This document shows positions 8,081-9,245 of a stretch of DNA of 9,245 nucleotides, piece by piece. Source of the DNA: Anaerolineales bacterium (GTDB lineage: Bacteria; Chloroflexota; Anaerolineae; 4572-78; NAK82); assembly GCA_024643945.1 (NCBI GenBank), contig JAHELX010000218.1, positions 1 through 9,245 of the forward strand, given 5' to 3'. The position numbers were made by a program, and so were the translations under genes. Numbering within the stretch: position 1 is the stretch's first letter; each line of letters starts with the position of its first letter. The notes beneath the pieces are model-generated. The model worked only from the letters and a program-made list of their open reading frames with translations. It was not told where the DNA came from and did not search any database.

Positions 8081-9043
8081 GTGGACCTCTCCATTGTCAT
8101 CGTCAATTGGAATGTGCAGAAGTTGCTGCAGCGTTGCCTTTTGTCGCTAAGCAGGGGCGAGGCAACTGTCGCCCCTACGCCAGCAGTGGCTCAACCTGAG
8201 CTGGCTTATGAAGTCATTGTGGTAGACTGCGCTTCGTCCGATGGCAGTGCCGAGATGGTGCGGCGTGAGTTTCCCTGGGTCCGGCTGATCGCCAGTGACG
8301 AGAATCTGGGCTATGCCCGGGGCAACAACCTGGGACTGGCCGCGGCTACCGGTCATTACTTGTTGATCTTGAACCCTGACACAGAGATTGTGGACGATGC
8401 CCTGGCGACGATGACGCGTTACCTGGACGCACATCCGGCGGTGGGAGCCCTCGGACCCCAGCTTCGTTTCCCGGATGGGACTCTCCAATCATCCCGCCGC
8501 CGCTTTCCCTCCCTGGCCACCGCCTTTTGCGAAAGTACCTTGCTGCATCAGTGGTTCCCCAACAACCGCGCTGCCCGGCACTACCACCTGGCAGATCAGC
8601 CCGCCGACGTGACCCAACCGGTGGACTGGCTGGTGGGCGCGGCCCTGATGATCCGGCGCGAAGCGTGGCAACAGGTCGGCCCTCTGGACGAGGGCTTCTT
8701 TATGTACTTTGAGGAACTGGATTGGTGCCGGCGCTGCCGGGCGGCCGGCTGGGAGATTCATTACTTGCCAGCGGCGCAAATCACTCATCACGAGGGAAAA
8801 AGCAGCGAACAGGTGATGGCGGCGCGAACCATTCGCTTTCAGAGCAGTAAGATTCGCTACTATCGCAAGTACTACGGCCTGGGTTGGGCACTGGTCATCC
8901 GGTTCTTCTTGTTGGGGATGTTTGCCTTGCAACTATCGCAGGAATCGCTTAAGTGGCTGGTCGGCCACAAGCGGGAGTTGCGCCGGGAGAGGGTGGCGGC
9001 TTATTGGCAGGTGCTCCGGTCCAGATTGGCAGCGGATAGATAG
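8081..9043 (+). CDS. Family 2 glycosyltransferase (rhamnosyltransferase-like)
   Basis: This is a GT-A fold glycosyltransferase expected to move a sugar from a nucleotide donor to a glycan or lipid acceptor on the cytoplasmic side of the membrane. The 320-residue protein begins LSIVIVNWN (3-11). It continues with YEVIVVDCASSDGS (43-56), NLGYARGNN (75-83), the donor/metal-binding NPDTE (98-102), VDWLVGAALMIRR (181-193) and DEGFFMYFEELDWCRR (203-218). This pattern is common in WbbL-type rhamnosyltransferases and fits the GDP-rhamnose genes nearby. A hydrophobic stretch at about 266-285 may associate with the membrane. Residues 24-42 are an extra segment between the first helix and second strand, encoded around a palindrome. 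The GTG start at 8081 lies two bases after the upstream stop and has no clear ribosome-binding site, so coupling is likely. Confidence 0.9.
   Translation: MDLSIVIVNWNVQKLLQRCLLSLSRGEATVAPTPAVAQPELAYEVIVVDCASSDGSAEMVRREFPWVRLIASDENLGYARGNNLGLAAATGHYLLILNPDTEIVDDALATMTRYLDAHPAVGALGPQLRFPDGTLQSSRRRFPSLATAFCESTLLHQWFPNNRAARHYHLADQPADVTQPVDWLVGAALMIRREAWQQVGPLDEGFFMYFEELDWCRRCRAAGWEIHYLPAAQITHHEGKSSEQVMAARTIRFQSSKIRYYRKYYGLGWALVIRFFLLGMFALQLSQESLKWLVGHKRELRRERVAAYWQVLRSRLAADR
8153..8176. repeat. In-frame palindromic repeat inside the GT2 gene
   Basis: AGGGGCGA (8153-8160) and its exact reverse complement TCGCCCCT (8169-8176) flank an 8 bp spacer. The surrounding stretch (about 8150-8206) encodes SRGEATVAPTP and further residues that have no counterpart in the usual GT2 N-terminal pattern. 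The core GGGGCG/CGCCCC resembles dispersed palindromic repeats that I recall from some Chloroflexota and cyanobacterial genomes; that comparison is from memory. Confidence 0.7.
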
Positions 9044-9052
9044 CGGATAAAA

Positions 9053-9245
9053 ATGAAGGTTTGCTTCCTTACTGGCGAATACCCCCCGATGCAAGGGGGC
9101 GTGGCCGACCACACGGCCCATCTGGCCCGGCATCTGATTGGACTGGAGATGGAGGCCAGCATCCTCACGTCATCCAGATGTCAGATTGGCGAATCAACGA
9201 ATCGACAACCAATCCCCCCTGGCCTACCCGCCAGGGCAGGCAATC
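9053..9245 (+). CDS. Family 4 glycosyltransferase, N-terminal fragment (cut by window edge)
   Basis: The reading frame from ATG 9053 stays open to the end of the window, giving 64 codons. It starts MKVCFLTGEYPPMQGGVADH, the typical first strand and glycine-rich acceptor loop of GT-B fold family 4 glycosyltransferases. LARHLIGL and ILTSS follow. It begins nine bases after the GT2 stop, so the two transferases probably form one operon and act on the same glycan. No strong ribosome-binding site is visible. From about residue 44 the sequence (QIGESTNRQ, then a Pro/Gly/Ala stretch) does not look like the family and is encoded by octamer and palindrome repeats. Whether the gene stays intact beyond the window cannot be seen. 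Confidence 0.82.
   Translation, partial: MKVCFLTGEYPPMQGGVADHTAHLARHLIGLEMEASILTSSRCQIGESTNRQPIPPGLPARAGN
9185..9236. repeat. Octamer and palindrome repeats within the GT4 gene
   Basis: GGCGAATC and AACGAATC (9188-9203) followed by a GACAACCAATC stretch are relatives of the 8 bp unit at the ftsI end. Directly after, CCCTGGC (9217-9223) and GCCAGGG (9230-9236) form a 7 bp inverted repeat with a six-base loop. Both lie in frame in the N-terminal part of the glycosyltransferase 4 gene. Confidence 0.6.

Overview
This window looks like a chromosomal segment of a bacterium that is probably a member of the Chloroflexota (Anaerolineae-like). That placement is an inference from the gene set, the frequent GTG/TTG starts and the abundance of short tandem and palindromic repeats. 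It cannot be proved from this sequence alone. There are no RNA genes, CRISPR arrays or transposase genes. Every protein gene belongs to a recognisable family.

Layout. The left 40% is the head of a division and cell wall (dcw) cluster on the minus strand. Reading leftwards from position 3726 it runs mraZ, rsmH (mraW), an ftsL-like gene and ftsI (class B penicillin-binding protein). A regulatory region of about 290 bp (3727-4015) separates it from a plus-strand operon: rmd-like reductase, gmd, tatD, then after a 216 bp gap a long-chain polyprenyl diphosphate synthase, a family 2 glycosyltransferase and the start of a family 4 glycosyltransferase that runs off the right edge.

Functional logic. 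MraZ is a transcription factor that represses its own operon, RsmH methylates 16S rRNA, and FtsL and FtsI act at the septum. Gmd converts GDP-mannose to the 4-keto-6-deoxy sugar. The Rmd-like enzyme would reduce that to GDP-D-rhamnose, and the downstream glycosyltransferases could use it to build a surface glycan or glycolipid. The polyprenyl synthase would supply a long isoprenoid chain for a quinone or a lipid carrier. TatD is a metal-dependent nuclease translationally coupled to gmd.

Regulation. The divergent region has two good sigma-70-type promoters. The mraZ promoter (TAGACA, 17 bp, TATAAT) carries two sets of TGGGN boxes at an exact 10 bp period, the classical MraZ operator. Between this promoter and the mraZ start codon lies a perfect 14 bp palindrome, AGAACATATGTTCT, which fits the Gram-positive-type LexA box GAAC-N4-GTTC.

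The most unusual aspect is the repeat load inside genes. An 8 bp tandem repeat in two facing arrays forms the end of ftsI. A related sequence forms the end of ftsL, and another lies in the glycosyltransferase 4 gene. An 18 bp triplicated repeat is inserted in frame in tatD. A GGGGCGA/TCGCCCC palindrome sits in frame in the family 2 glycosyltransferase, a 14 bp duplication spans the mraZ/rsmH junction, and a structured MITE-like element fills the tatD-polyprenyl synthase gap. All the coding insertions keep the reading frame and fall at protein ends or loops.
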